This document shows, one piece after another, positions 52,216-60,447 of a stretch of DNA of 64,000 bases. Source of the stretch: Streptomyces sp. NBC_01198 (GTDB taxonomy: Bacteria > Actinomycetota > Actinomycetes > Streptomycetales > Streptomycetaceae); the NCBI RefSeq assembly GCF_036010485.1, contig NZ_CP108568.1, forward strand, positions 5,914,501 to 5,978,500. The letters run 5' to 3'. Every line of letters begins with the position of its first letter. Position 1 is the first letter of the stretch. The translations under genes and the position numbers were made by a program. Below the pieces are notes generated by a model. That model had not been told where the DNA came from. It was given only the letters and a program-made list of their open reading frames with translations, and did no database searches.

Positions 52216-53989
52216 GTGTCCCTGGTGTTCAGGCTGCCCGCGTTCGGGATGCGCCGCCGCGCCCGCAGGTCCCACCCGGGCCGTAGCCCGCGGCGGGGGT
52301 CCCCGCCGGGCCGCAGGTCCTGGGGGAGCGCCGCCCTCGCCTTCGCGGCGCTGGCCGCGTTCGTCCAACCGGCCTACGCGCACGGCTCGCCGCAGCCGCC
52401 GGCCCCGCCCTCCGACCGGGCGGCTCGCTGGGCAGGCCGCACGGCACGACGACACGCGCGAGCAGTTCTACTTCGTGATGCCGGACCGCTTCGCGAACGG
52501 TGACCGGGCCAACGACCGGGGCGGCCTGTCGGGCAGCCGGCTGAGCACCGGCGACGACCCCACGGACAAGGGCTTCTACCAGGGCGGCGACCTCAAGGGC
52601 CTGACGCGGAAGCTGGACTACATCAAGGGTCTGGGCACCACCGCCATCTGGATGGCGCCGATCTTCAAGAACCAGCCGGTCCAGGGCACGGGCGACCAGG
52701 CGTCGGCCGGCTACCACGGCTACTGGATCACCGACTTCACCCAGGTGGACCCGCACTTCGGCACCAACGACGACCTCAGGACGCTGATATCGGCGGCCCA
52801 CGCCAAGGGCATGAAGATCTTCTTCGACGTCATCACCAACCACACCGCCGACGTCATCGGCACCGCCGACAACACCTACAGCTACCTGTCCAAGGGCGCC
52901 TTCCCGTACCTGTCGGCCGACGGCACCCCCTTCGACGACGACGCATACGCCGCCGGCGGCGCCCCCTTCCCGAAGGTCACCGCGGCGTCCTTCCCGCGCA
53001 CCCCGACCGTGCCCGCCGGCAGGCTGGACGCCAAGGTCCCGGCCTGGCTCAACGACCCGACGATGTACCACAACCGCGGCGACTCCACCTTCGCCGGCGA
53101 GAGCGCCGACCAGGGCGACTTCAGCGGGCTCGACGACCTGTGGACGCAGCGGCCCGAGGTCGTGCACGGCATGGAGCAGATCTACCAGAAGTGGGTGCGG
53201 GACTGCGCGATCGACGGCTTCCGCATCGACACCGTCAAGAACGTCGACCTGCCGTTCTGGACGCAGTGGGCGACGGCGCTGGACGCCTACGCGGCGCAGC
53301 ACGGCCGGCAGAACTTCGCCATGTTCGGCGAGGCCTACGACGCCGACCCCGCCGTCACCTCGCCGTACGTCACGCAGGGACGGCTCGACGCGACACTCGA
53401 CTTCCCGTTCCAGGACGCCGCCCGCGGCTACGCCTCGCAGGGCGCGCCGCCGAGCAGGCTCGCCGCGGTCTACGGGCAGGACTACCGCTACACCACCGAC
53501 AAGGCCAACGCGTACGAGCAGGTCACCTTCCTCGGCAACCACGACATGGGCCGCATCGGCAGCTTCCTCGCCCAGGACAACCCGGGCGCGAGCGACGCCG
53601 AACTGCTCAAGCGCGACGAGCTGGCCGACGCCGTGATGTTCCTCGGCCGCGGGAACCCGGTGGTCTACTACGGCGACGAGCAGGGCTTCACCGGCGCCCC
53701 CGGCGGCGACAAGGACGCCCGCCAGACCATGTTCGCCTCCCAGGTCGCCGACTACCTGGACGACGACGAGATCGGCACCGCCCGCACCGCGGCCGCCGAC
53801 GCCTACGACCCGCAGCACCCGCTCTACCAAGTTCTCCCCCAGGCGGAGCGCTGGGGGAGAACGGCGCGCTCAGCCCCAACGGCGGGAAGGAAGCGAGGCC
53901 ACCGCAAGTGGCACCCACCCCAGGGGCGCGGGGAACGGCGTGGAGGCCCGAGGTCACGGGCCGGGCAGGGGGTGGAGGGTGGCGCCTGA
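52216..53989 (+). pseudogene. Amylopullulanase gene remnant: secreted GH13 domain, frameshifted and 3'-truncated
   Basis: GTG 52216 after AGGAGAA begins a signal peptide frame (about 60 residues, ending in FVQPAYAHG). Near 52418-52420 one extra G shifts it, and the GH13 sequence continues in another frame: TREQFYFVMPDRFANGDRAN, IWMAPIFKNQP, FRIDTVKNVD (Asp), MFGEAYDADP (Glu) and FLGNHDMGRIG (Asp). It runs to AYDPQHPLYQ near 53830 and then dissolves into an intergenic repeat; the stop at 53989 is accidental. Streptomyces amylopullulanases of this locus are about 1,800 residues, so the pullulanase half is absent. The gene is dead, although all three catalytic residues remain. Confidence 0.8.
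53840..53945. repeat. Intergenic repeat unit at the broken amylopullulanase end
   Basis: Contains CCACCGCAAGTGGCAC (about 53899-53914, the complement of the GCCACTTGCGGTGGC unit) and CAGGGGCGCGGGGAAC (53921-53936). Both match units in the glnE upstream cluster and at 58945-59190. A CCCCCAG...CTGGGGG hairpin lies at its left edge (about 53836-53857). It marks the deletion breakpoint in the amylopullulanase gene. Confidence 0.75.
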
Positions 53990-55903
53990 GGTGAGACGGG
54001 CAGAAAGACTCGCTCGGGTGCCGCGCGGAGCGCGGACCGCCAGGGAGGAGCCGGACGCACCCGCGGTGACGCCGTCCGTGGACGCGATGGAGACCACGCC
54101 CCGGCTGCCCGCCGCCAGCAGATACCAGTGGCCGCCGGGGGACTGCCACATCACCCCGGCCATCACGTGCTGCCCGAAGCGGCTGCACGCGCTGCCGTCC
54201 GTCTGCTGGCCGGCCGGCGTGCCCGGCGCCCCGGGCGCGGACCCCGGCGGTACGAACTGCACCGTCGCGCGGCCGGGACCGCGCCACGTGTCGGCCCGGT
54301 CGCACGTCCACAGCGCGGCCCCGGCGCCCTCCGGGAGCGTCGTGCGGGCGAACTCCCAGTCGTTGACCGACCGCACCCCCTGCCCGCGCAGTTCGCCGAG
54401 CCGGCAGGCAGCGTGGGCCCAACCGGCCAGCGCCTGCGACCCGGTGGCCTCACGTGGGGCGCGGGCCGTGACACCGGGGGCGGGCGGCGGGGTGGACGTC
54501 AGATGCACCGGGCTGAGGTCGCCGAGGTCAGTGAGCAGGAATGAGTGCCGCTCCACGATCCGTCCCGAGGACCGCAGTTGCAGTACCGGCCAGGTCGTCC
54601 CGCAGGTCCCGGCGGCGACCCCGGCGCCCGGCATCCGTACCGGGTCCGTCGTCCCGTCGGCGGCCCGGTGCAGCGGCACTCCCGGCCGGTCGGGCCGCAG
54701 CAGGTCGCGGGTCTGGGCGCCGTCGACCCAGGGGGCGGTCAGGAAGCGGGTGTTGCCGTCGACCCGGTCGACCACGACGGCCGCGGCCGTCGTGAGGTCG
54801 GCGTCGGCCACCTGCGCGAAGTCCAGGGCGGCGGCGTCGCCGCCCCCGGTACGGGCCTGGGCGTAACGGACCAGCCGCAGCCCGTCGTAGAAGATCACGA
54901 CCGTCACGGAGTCCACGTCCCCGGCGTAGAGGAGCTGCGGCGGCTGCCCGGGCGCCGTCCGCGCGGTGCCGGGGGTCGCGGTGACCTGCACGGACCGCGC
55001 CGGGTTCGCCCACACCGCCAGTGCCCTGCCGAGCAGCGCGTTGTCGGTGGCACGGTTGCCGCGAGCGGGCCAGGCGGTGAAGTCGAGCCGGGCGGTCGTG
55101 GTCCAGGCCTTCGCTGGCACCCGCACCAGCGCGGCCGGGTCGACCGGCTGAGAACCCCGTGCCGCCGAGCCGGGCGACCCGTGCGAGGCGTACGGCCGCG
55201 GGGACCCGCCGACCGAGGCCACCGCGAGGACGATCCCGCCGACCGCGACGGCCGCGCCCGCGAAGAGCCCTGCCCTGACGCGCTGCCGCCGCCGCAGCAG
55301 GTCGGTGGGCCGCACCTGGACCGTGCAGGGGTCGAACTCGCCCGCCGACAGCAGCCGGTGGTCGCTCTCGATCTCCACCGCCGTGCGTACCGCGCCGCGC
55401 GGGTCGTCGGCGCCCGCCTCCGCCAGCACGTTGCGGGCCGCCTGCTCGTCCAGGCCCTCGACGCCCAGCAGCGCGTAGGCGGCCCTCGCCGCCCCCGGCA
55501 GCGTGGACAGCGCCCGGTCCAGGGCGAGTTCGGCGCTGCCGCCGGCCTGCGGGTGCAGCCGCAGGCCGACCACGTACGGCAGTCCGGCGCCGACCACCGC
55601 GCCGCGTACCCGCCCCGACTGCCGCCCCTGCGCGAGCGCCTGGCGCAGCACCTCGCGGCGCAGCTGCGCGTACGGCCCCTCGCCGACCGTGGAGGCGAGC
55701 GCGACCCGCAGCGACCGCTGGGCGAGCCGGTGCGCGATGACCACCCTGCGGTGCCGGCCGATCGTGGCGGGCAGCGCCAGATACGCCAGCCGCACCAGCC
55801 GGGGGTAGTGCTCGATCAGAGCGGCCTCGGCCTCCGCCACCGGGACGTGCCGAGCGGGCTTCTTCGTGGACGCGGACAGTGCGTGTGACGGTCGGCTCTT
55901 CAC
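53954..55903 (-). CDS. Membrane protein with sigma-factor-like N-terminal region, unknown function
   Basis: 649 residues from GTG 55903. Residues about 25-65 (ALIEHYPRLVRLAYLALPAT, HRRVVIAHRLAQRSLRVAL) and about 128-165 (LDRALSTLPGAARAAYALLG, VEGLDEQAARNVLAEAGAD) resemble sigma-70 region 2 and region 4 helices, but degenerate. One membrane helix lies at about 211-231 (AGLFAGAAVAVGGIVLAVAS). The remaining 410 residues would be outside, with a Pro/Gly-rich start and many short beta segments plus several cysteines (GTCGTTWPVL, AACRLGELR, LWTCDRADTW). I recognise no named family. It might be a membrane-bound regulator that lost sigma function. Confidence 0.7.
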   Translation of the reverse strand: MKSRPSHALSASTKKPARHVPVAEAEAALIEHYPRLVRLAYLALPATIGRHRRVVIAHRLAQRSLRVALASTVGEGPYAQLRREVLRQALAQGRQSGRVRGAVVGAGLPYVVGLRLHPQAGGSAELALDRALSTLPGAARAAYALLGVEGLDEQAARNVLAEAGADDPRGAVRTAVEIESDHRLLSAGEFDPCTVQVRPTDLLRRRQRVRAGLFAGAAVAVGGIVLAVASVGGSPRPYASHGSPGSAARGSQPVDPAALVRVPAKAWTTTARLDFTAWPARGNRATDNALLGRALAVWANPARSVQVTATPGTARTAPGQPPQLLYAGDVDSVTVVIFYDGLRLVRYAQARTGGGDAAALDFAQVADADLTTAAAVVVDRVDGNTRFLTAPWVDGAQTRDLLRPDRPGVPLHRAADGTTDPVRMPGAGVAAGTCGTTWPVLQLRSSGRIVERHSFLLTDLGDLSPVHLTSTPPPAPGVTARAPREATGSQALAGWAHAACRLGELRGQGVRSVNDWEFARTTLPEGAGAALWTCDRADTWRGPGRATVQFVPPGSAPGAPGTPAGQQTDGSACSRFGQHVMAGVMWQSPGGHWYLLAAGSRGVVSIASTDGVTAGASGSSLAVRAPRGTRASLSARLTSGATLHPLPGP

Positions 55904-55960
55904 ATTCCGTCAAACGAGTGACGCCGGTGATGGTCACCCCCCGCCACGCCCCCGAACAGG

Positions 55961-55995
55961 GGAAAGGCGCCCGTCACGAGGACGGGCGCCTTTCC
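55961..55995 (-). terminator. Terminator of glnII
   Basis: Perfect 15-bp stem GGAAAGGCGCCCGTC (55961-55975) with loop ACGAG and its complement (55981-55995), 35 nt after the glnII stop. On the minus strand the descending arm ends with ..GACGGGCGCCTTTCC. Confidence 0.9.
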
Positions 55996-56030
55996 ACGAC
56001 CGCGGGGAGGCGGCGTTCGGTGGTGGCCGG

Positions 56031-57050
56031 TCAGACCAGGCCGGCCTTCTCCAGCGCGGAGCCGCAGGTGTCCACGATCAGCCGGGTCACGACGTACGGG
56101 TCGACGTTGGCGTTCGGGCGGCGGTCCTCGATGTAGCCCTTCTGGTCCACCTCGACCTGCCACGGGATACGCACCGACGCGCCGCGGTTGGAGACGCCGT
56201 AGCTGTACTCGTTCCACGGCGCGGTCTCGTGCGCGCCGGTGAGGCGGCCCTCGACGCCGGCGCCGTAGTGCTTGATGTGCTCCAGCGGCTTGTCGTCGCG
56301 GCCCAGCGACTCGGCGGCCTCGATGATCGCCGCGTAGTTCTCGCGCATCGCCTTGGTGGAGAAGTTGGTGTGCGCTCCCGCGCCGTTCCAGTCGCCCTTG
56401 GCGGGCTTGGGGTCGAGCGTCGCGGAGATGCCGAAGTCCTCGGCGGTGCGGTAGAGCAGCCAGCGCGCCACCCACAGGTGGTCGGAGACGTCCAGCGGGC
56501 TGAGCGGGCCGACCTGGAACTCCCACTGGCCGGGCATCACTTCGGCGTTGATGCCGGAGATGCCGATACCGGCGGCCAGGCAGTTCTCCAGGTGCTTCTC
56601 CACCACCGGGCGGCCGAAGATCTCGTCGGCGCCGACACCGCAGTAGTAACCGCCCTGCGGGGCCGGGAAGCCGTTCTCCGGGAAGCCGAGCGGGCGCGAG
56701 CCCTGGAAGAAGGTGTACTCCTGCTCGATGCCGAACAGCGACTCCTGCGCGGCGAACTTCTCCGAGACCTCGCGCAGCGCGGCACGGGTGTTGGACTCGT
56801 GCGGCGTCCCGTCGATGTTGAAGACCTCGCACATCACCAGGACGTCGTCAGCACCGCGGAACGGATCAGGGAAGGAGGCCACCGGCTTGAGTACGCGGTC
56901 CGAGGCGTGCCCCTCGGCCTGGTTGGTGCTCGACCCGTCGAAACCCCAGATCGGAAGCTCCGCGCCGTCGGCCAGGATCCGCGTCTTGGAACGGAGCTTC
57001 GCGGTCGGCGTGGTGCCGTCTATCCAGATGTACTCAGCCTTGTAGGTCAC
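56031..57050 (-). CDS. glnII: Glutamine synthetase II (eukaryotic-type)
   Basis: 339 residues. GTG 57050 gives VTYKAEYIWIDGTTPTAKLR, the expected N-terminus; an AAGGA lies upstream. GSII landmarks: WGFDGSSTNQAEGHASDRVL, GIEQEYTFFQGSRPLGFPEN, YYCGVGADEIFGRPVVEKHL, AGINAEVMPGQWEFQVGP-like (GISGINAEVMPGQWEFQVG) and AGAHTNFSTKAMR. It makes glutamine from glutamate, ammonia and ATP and, unlike GSI, is not adenylylated by GlnE. A GlnR box lies 82 bp upstream, so the gene should be induced under nitrogen limitation. Divergent from a tautomerase gene. Confidence 0.96.
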   Translation of the reverse strand: MTYKAEYIWIDGTTPTAKLRSKTRILADGAELPIWGFDGSSTNQAEGHASDRVLKPVASFPDPFRGADDVLVMCEVFNIDGTPHESNTRAALREVSEKFAAQESLFGIEQEYTFFQGSRPLGFPENGFPAPQGGYYCGVGADEIFGRPVVEKHLENCLAAGIGISGINAEVMPGQWEFQVGPLSPLDVSDHLWVARWLLYRTAEDFGISATLDPKPAKGDWNGAGAHTNFSTKAMRENYAAIIEAAESLGRDDKPLEHIKHYGAGVEGRLTGAHETAPWNEYSYGVSNRGASVRIPWQVEVDQKGYIEDRRPNANVDPYVVTRLIVDTCGSALEKAGLV

Positions 57051-57131
57051 GGTGACGCCATCCTTAACGAACGTGATCGCGGGAGCGGCCGAGCTGCGTT
57101 GATCGGACCGAGGGCAGCGTCGCAAGGATGG

Positions 57132-57169
57132 TTTTCCCGAGCGTTGCCCTTGTGTTAACGGGACGTAAC
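57132..57169 (-). promoter_or_regulatory. GlnR box upstream of glnII
   Basis: Read on the minus strand: GTTAC-n6-TTAAC-n6-GCAAC-n6-GAAAA (57169 down to 57132). The 5-6-5-6-5-6-5 spacing matches the actinomycete GlnR consensus gTnAC-n6-GaAAC repeated twice. The order and distance to glnII fit direct activation by GlnR. Confidence 0.8.
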
Positions 57170-57245
57170 CGAGGTCACGGTGCGTCCCGGCGTGCACCGG
57201 GGGACGCCCGGCACCCCGCCGACCTGCCGGGATAGGGTCCGGACC

Positions 57246-57620
57246 ATGCCGCATACCACCGTGGAATACTCCGGAACGCTCAGCGAGGCCCTCGACCGGC
57301 CCGCGTTCGGCAAGGCCCTGCACGACGCCCTGGTCGCCGTCGCCGGCGGCCGCGCCGACGGATGCAAGACCCGTTTCGTACGCCATGACGACCTCCACAT
57401 CGGCGACGGTTCTCCGCACCACGCGATGGTCCACGTCGAGATCTCGCTGCTGGCGGGGCGCACCCCCGAGGTCAAGCGCGAGCTCACCGCGGCGGTGCTC
57501 GCCGCCCTGCGCGAACACACCGCGCCCACCCCGCAGTACGCGGTGCAGTTCTCCGTCGACCTGCGCGACCTCGACCCGGAGGCGTACGCGCGGCACGAGG
57601 AACCCCGGACCGCGGCATGA
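57246..57620 (+). CDS. 5-carboxymethyl-2-hydroxymuconate delta-isomerase family protein (tautomerase superfamily)
   Basis: 124 residues from ATG 57246, followed by Pro as the second residue (MPHTTVEYSGTL), which becomes the N-terminal catalytic proline of tautomerase-fold enzymes. RFVRHDDLHIGDGSPHHAMV and VHVEISLLAGRTPEVKREL match CHMI proteins, which isomerise a homoprotocatechuate breakdown product. No other genes of that pathway are nearby, so the real substrate is open. The next gene overlaps it by 4 bp. Confidence 0.85.
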   Translation: MPHTTVEYSGTLSEALDRPAFGKALHDALVAVAGGRADGCKTRFVRHDDLHIGDGSPHHAMVHVEISLLAGRTPEVKRELTAAVLAALREHTAPTPQYAVQFSVDLRDLDPEAYARHEEPRTAA

Positions 57621-58498
57621 CCGCGCTACGGGTCGGACTGCTCGGCACCGGGCCGTGGGCGCGGCTCGCGCACGGCCCCGCGCTGGCCGCGCACCCGGAC
57701 GTCGACTTCGCCGGGGTGTGGGGACGCAGGACCGAAGCCGCCACCGAGGTCGCCGAGTTGTTCGGGACCCGCGCCTACGGGGACGCCGGCACGCTGATCG
57801 CCGACGTCGACGCGGTGGCCATCGCCCTGCCGCCCGCCCTCCAGGCGCCGCTGGCCGCCCGCGCCGCCCGCGCCGGCCGGCACCTGCTGCTCGACAAGCC
57901 GCTGGCCGACACGGTCGAGGGGGCCCGCGAGGTCGTCGACGCGGTCGAGCAGGCCGGGGTGCGCTCGGTGGTCTTCTTCACCCTGCGCTTCGACACGGCC
58001 AGCGCCGAGTGGATCGGCCGGCAGGCCGCGGCCGGCGGCTGGTACACCGGCCGCGCCGACTGGTACGGCGCCGTCTTCGGCGCGGGCGACAGCCCGTTCG
58101 CCGACTCGCCGTGGCGGCGGGAGAAGGGCGGGCTCTGGGACGTCGGCCCGCACGCGCTGTCCGTCCTGCTGCCGGTGCTCGGCGACGTCACCGCGATCGC
58201 CGCCGCCCGCGGCCCCGGCGACACCGTGCACCTCACCCTGCGGCACGACAGCGGGGCGTCGAGCACCGCCGTCCTCACCCTCACCGCGCCCCCGGCCGGC
58301 GCCGGGGTGGCCGTCGAGTTCCGCGGTACGCACGGGGTCGCGGCCTACCCCGACGAGCTGGCCGGCCCGGCCACCGACGCGTTCGCGCGGGCCATCGACG
58401 TACTCGCCGGCGGCGAACCGCACGGGTGCGACGCACGGTTCGGGCTCCGGGTCACCGAAATCCTCGCCGCGGTGGAGGAGTTGATCGCGGGAGTTTGA
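57617..58498 (+). CDS. Gfo/Idh/MocA-family oxidoreductase
   Basis: 293 residues from ATG 57617 (ATGA overlap). Rossmann fold start VGLLGTGPWARLAHGPALAA (GxGxWA pattern), then VDAVAIALPPALQAPLAARA and RHLLLDKPLADTVEGAREVV with the conserved EKP-type motif here DKP. The C-terminal domain carries KGGLWDVGPHALSVLLPVLG, a typical catalytic His region. Uses NAD(P) to oxidise or reduce a sugar or related compound; substrate unknown. Shorter than the 330-400 residues common for the family. Confidence 0.88.
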   Translation: MTALRVGLLGTGPWARLAHGPALAAHPDVDFAGVWGRRTEAATEVAELFGTRAYGDAGTLIADVDAVAIALPPALQAPLAARAARAGRHLLLDKPLADTVEGAREVVDAVEQAGVRSVVFFTLRFDTASAEWIGRQAAAGGWYTGRADWYGAVFGAGDSPFADSPWRREKGGLWDVGPHALSVLLPVLGDVTAIAAARGPGDTVHLTLRHDSGASSTAVLTLTAPPAGAGVAVEFRGTHGVAAYPDELAGPATDAFARAIDVLAGGEPHGCDARFGLRVTEILAAVEELIAGV

Positions 58499-58561
58499 TC
58501 CTTTTCGCCCGGTTGCCACCGGACCCTTCCGGAGGCGGTGAAGGGTGTCTATGGTCGAAAC

Positions 58562-58927
58562 ATGAGGGTTCCGGACTGGTGGTCGATCGAGGTCATGGAC
58601 GTCGAGGACGGTGCGGTGCACACGGCGGGCGGGTGGCGCGACGCGTATGCGCAGGCGCTGGCCGAATCGCTCATCACCAACGGTGCGTCGTCCTGGCGGT
58701 GGTTCGAGCACAGCTGGGGTGTGGTGCTTGAGGTCTCCTTCGCGGAGGAGGAGGCGTGGGCGGCGTGGTACGCCCTGCCGGGCACGCAGGCGGCACTCGA
58801 CGCGGTGCCGGATCCCTTGCGGGGGCTCCTCGTCCACCGCGGCCACGGTGGCGCCTCCGGCGCCTATGTCCCCCGCGTCCCGAGCGCCACCCCCCACGCG
58901 GACCACACGGCCCTCCTCCCGGGGTGA
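58562..58927 (+). CDS. Small protein of unknown function
   Basis: 121 residues from ATG 58562; a GTG at 58538 is also possible. The sequence is well structured: MRVPDWWSIEVMDVEDGAVH, TAGGWRDAYAQALAESLITN, WRWFEHSWGVVLEVSFAEEE and AWYALPGTQAALDAVPDPLR, then a loose Pro/Ser-rich tail. No motif of known function. Its codon bias is normal and the frame continuous, so it is likely a real gene. Confidence 0.65.
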   Translation: MRVPDWWSIEVMDVEDGAVHTAGGWRDAYAQALAESLITNGASSWRWFEHSWGVVLEVSFAEEEAWAAWYALPGTQAALDAVPDPLRGLLVHRGHGGASGAYVPRVPSATPHADHTALLPG

Positions 58928-58944
58928 CCCTTGCCCCCCCGGGC

Positions 58945-59190
58945 CGCCGAGGGGTTGCCACTTGCGGTGAGCTCGCTGCCTGCGGCCCGGCGGGGGCTGG
59001 GCGCGCCGTTCCTCGCGCCCCTGAGGGGTTGCCACTTGCCGTGGCGATGCGTCCTTCCCACCGCGGTGGCTGGTCGCGCAGTTCCCCGCGCCCCTGATGG
59101 CTTGGCCTCTCGGCGGAGGGTGAGCGTTTTCAGGGGCGCGGGGAACTGCGCGACAAGCCACGACGGCGCGGCAGACAAGCGCGCCACCAC
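58945..59190. repeat. Intergenic repeat cluster before the quinone reductase gene
   Basis: TTGCCACTTGCGGTG (about 58956) and TTGCCACTTGCCGTGGC (about 59028) are copies of the small palindromic unit. The GCGCAGTTCCCCGCGCCCCT unit at 59076-59096 faces its perfect 21-bp complement at 59131-59151, exactly as in the cluster upstream of glnE. The rest of the gap 58928-59333 is GC-rich, with an AGGTGGCACCCACCT palindrome near 59190, and has no gene that I can support. Confidence 0.85.
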
Positions 59191-59333
59191 AGGTGGCACC
59201 CACCTCGGGCGAGCGGGGCACGGGGCGGCACGAGCCCGCGCCGGGCCGTGGGTGGGCGAGCTCACCGCAGGTGGGACGCGCCGAGGGGAGGGGGGTGGGA
59301 AGAAAGGGGGGCGGGGGTCGCTTGTATGGGGGC

Positions 59334-60353
59334 ATGAAGGCGATCACTTACAAGACCAGCGGCGCCGCAGACGTCATGGCGCTGACCGACAGGCCGCTCC
59401 CCGAGCCGGGGGAAGGCGAGGTACGGGTCGCGGTACGGGTATCGGGTGTGAACCCGACCGACTGGAAGGCCCGGCAGAGCACCACCCCGTCAGGGGAACA
59501 GGTGCCGAACCAGGACGGTTCCGGCGTGATCGACGCCGTCGGCCCCGGCGTCCCGGAGAGCAGGCTCGGCGAGCGCGTGTGGCTGTGGGAGGCGGCCTGG
59601 GGCCGCGCCGACGGCACCGCACAGGAGTACGTGACGCTGCCGGCCAGGCAAGCCGTGCCGCTGCCCGAGCACGCCTCGTTCGACCTGGGCGCGAGCCTGG
59701 GCATCCCGGCGCTGACCGCCCACCGCACGCTGACCGTCGCGGACGGCGGCCCCACGAGGCTGGCGCCCGGCGCGCTGGCCGGCCGTATCGTGCTGGTCGC
59801 GGGCGGCGCCGGCGCTGTCGGCAACGCGGCGATCCAGCTGGCCCGCTGGGCGGGCGCGACCGTGGTCACCACGGTCAGCGGGCCCGCCAAGGGCGAGCTG
59901 GCGAAGGCCGCCGGCGCGCAGCACGTGGTCGACTACCGCGCCCAGGACGCGGCCGCCGAGATCCGCAGGATCGCCCCCGACGGGGTGCACATCGTGGTGG
60001 AGGTCGCCCCGGGGGCGAACGCCGAGCTGGACCGGGCGGTGACCGCGCCGGACGCGGTCGTCGCCTTCTACGCCGACGACTCCGAGACCGTCTCCGTCCC
60101 CGTCAGGCCCTCGATGTTCGGCAACCTGCGCTGGCAGGGCGTGCTGGTCTACACCGTCCCGGCCGCCGCGAAGGACGACGCGGTGGCGGCGGTCAGCGCT
60201 GCCGTCGCGGACGACGCGATCCGGGTCGGGGAGGCCGCGGGCCTGCCCCTGCACCGCTTCCCGCTCTCGCGCACCGGCGACGCGCACGACGCCGTGGAGC
60301 AGGCGACGGTCGGCAAGGTCCTCATCGACGTCTCCACCGACGCCTCCGCCTGA
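59334..60353 (+). CDS. NADPH:quinone reductase-like protein (zinc-free MDR family)
   Basis: 339 residues from ATG 59334. MDR features: EGEVRVAVRVSGVNPTDWKA, GSGVIDAVGPGVPESRLGER, ALTAHRTLT and the NADP-binding glycine motif LVAGGAGAVGNAAIQLARWA. The zinc ligands of alcohol dehydrogenases are absent, as in quinone oxidoreductase. KVLIDVSTDASA closes it. It reduces quinones or similar acceptors with NADPH; the natural substrate is unknown. Single gene followed by a terminator. Confidence 0.9.
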   Translation: MKAITYKTSGAADVMALTDRPLPEPGEGEVRVAVRVSGVNPTDWKARQSTTPSGEQVPNQDGSGVIDAVGPGVPESRLGERVWLWEAAWGRADGTAQEYVTLPARQAVPLPEHASFDLGASLGIPALTAHRTLTVADGGPTRLAPGALAGRIVLVAGGAGAVGNAAIQLARWAGATVVTTVSGPAKGELAKAAGAQHVVDYRAQDAAAEIRRIAPDGVHIVVEVAPGANAELDRAVTAPDAVVAFYADDSETVSVPVRPSMFGNLRWQGVLVYTVPAAAKDDAVAAVSAAVADDAIRVGEAAGLPLHRFPLSRTGDAHDAVEQATVGKVLIDVSTDASA

Positions 60354-60360
60354 CCCGCAA

Positions 60361-60399
60361 GGCCCCCCCGCCGGCCAGGAGAAGGCCGGCGGGGGGGCC
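60361..60399 (+). terminator. Terminator after the quinone reductase gene
   Basis: Perfect 16-bp stem GGCCCCCCCGCCGGCC (60361-60376) with loop AGGAGAA and its complement (60384-60399), 8 nt after the stop codon. It also separates the convergent serine-hydrolase gene. Confidence 0.9.
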
Positions 60400-60447
60400 A
60401 CCGCGGGACAGCAAGCGGGGAGGCACCGGAAGGACGGACGCCGGGCG

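Noticed and set aside
53688..54422. A separate minus-strand gene across the end of the amylopullulanase remnant
   Set aside because: It reads through the repeat in a frame with Arg/Gly-rich filler, and codon bias supports the flanking features instead.
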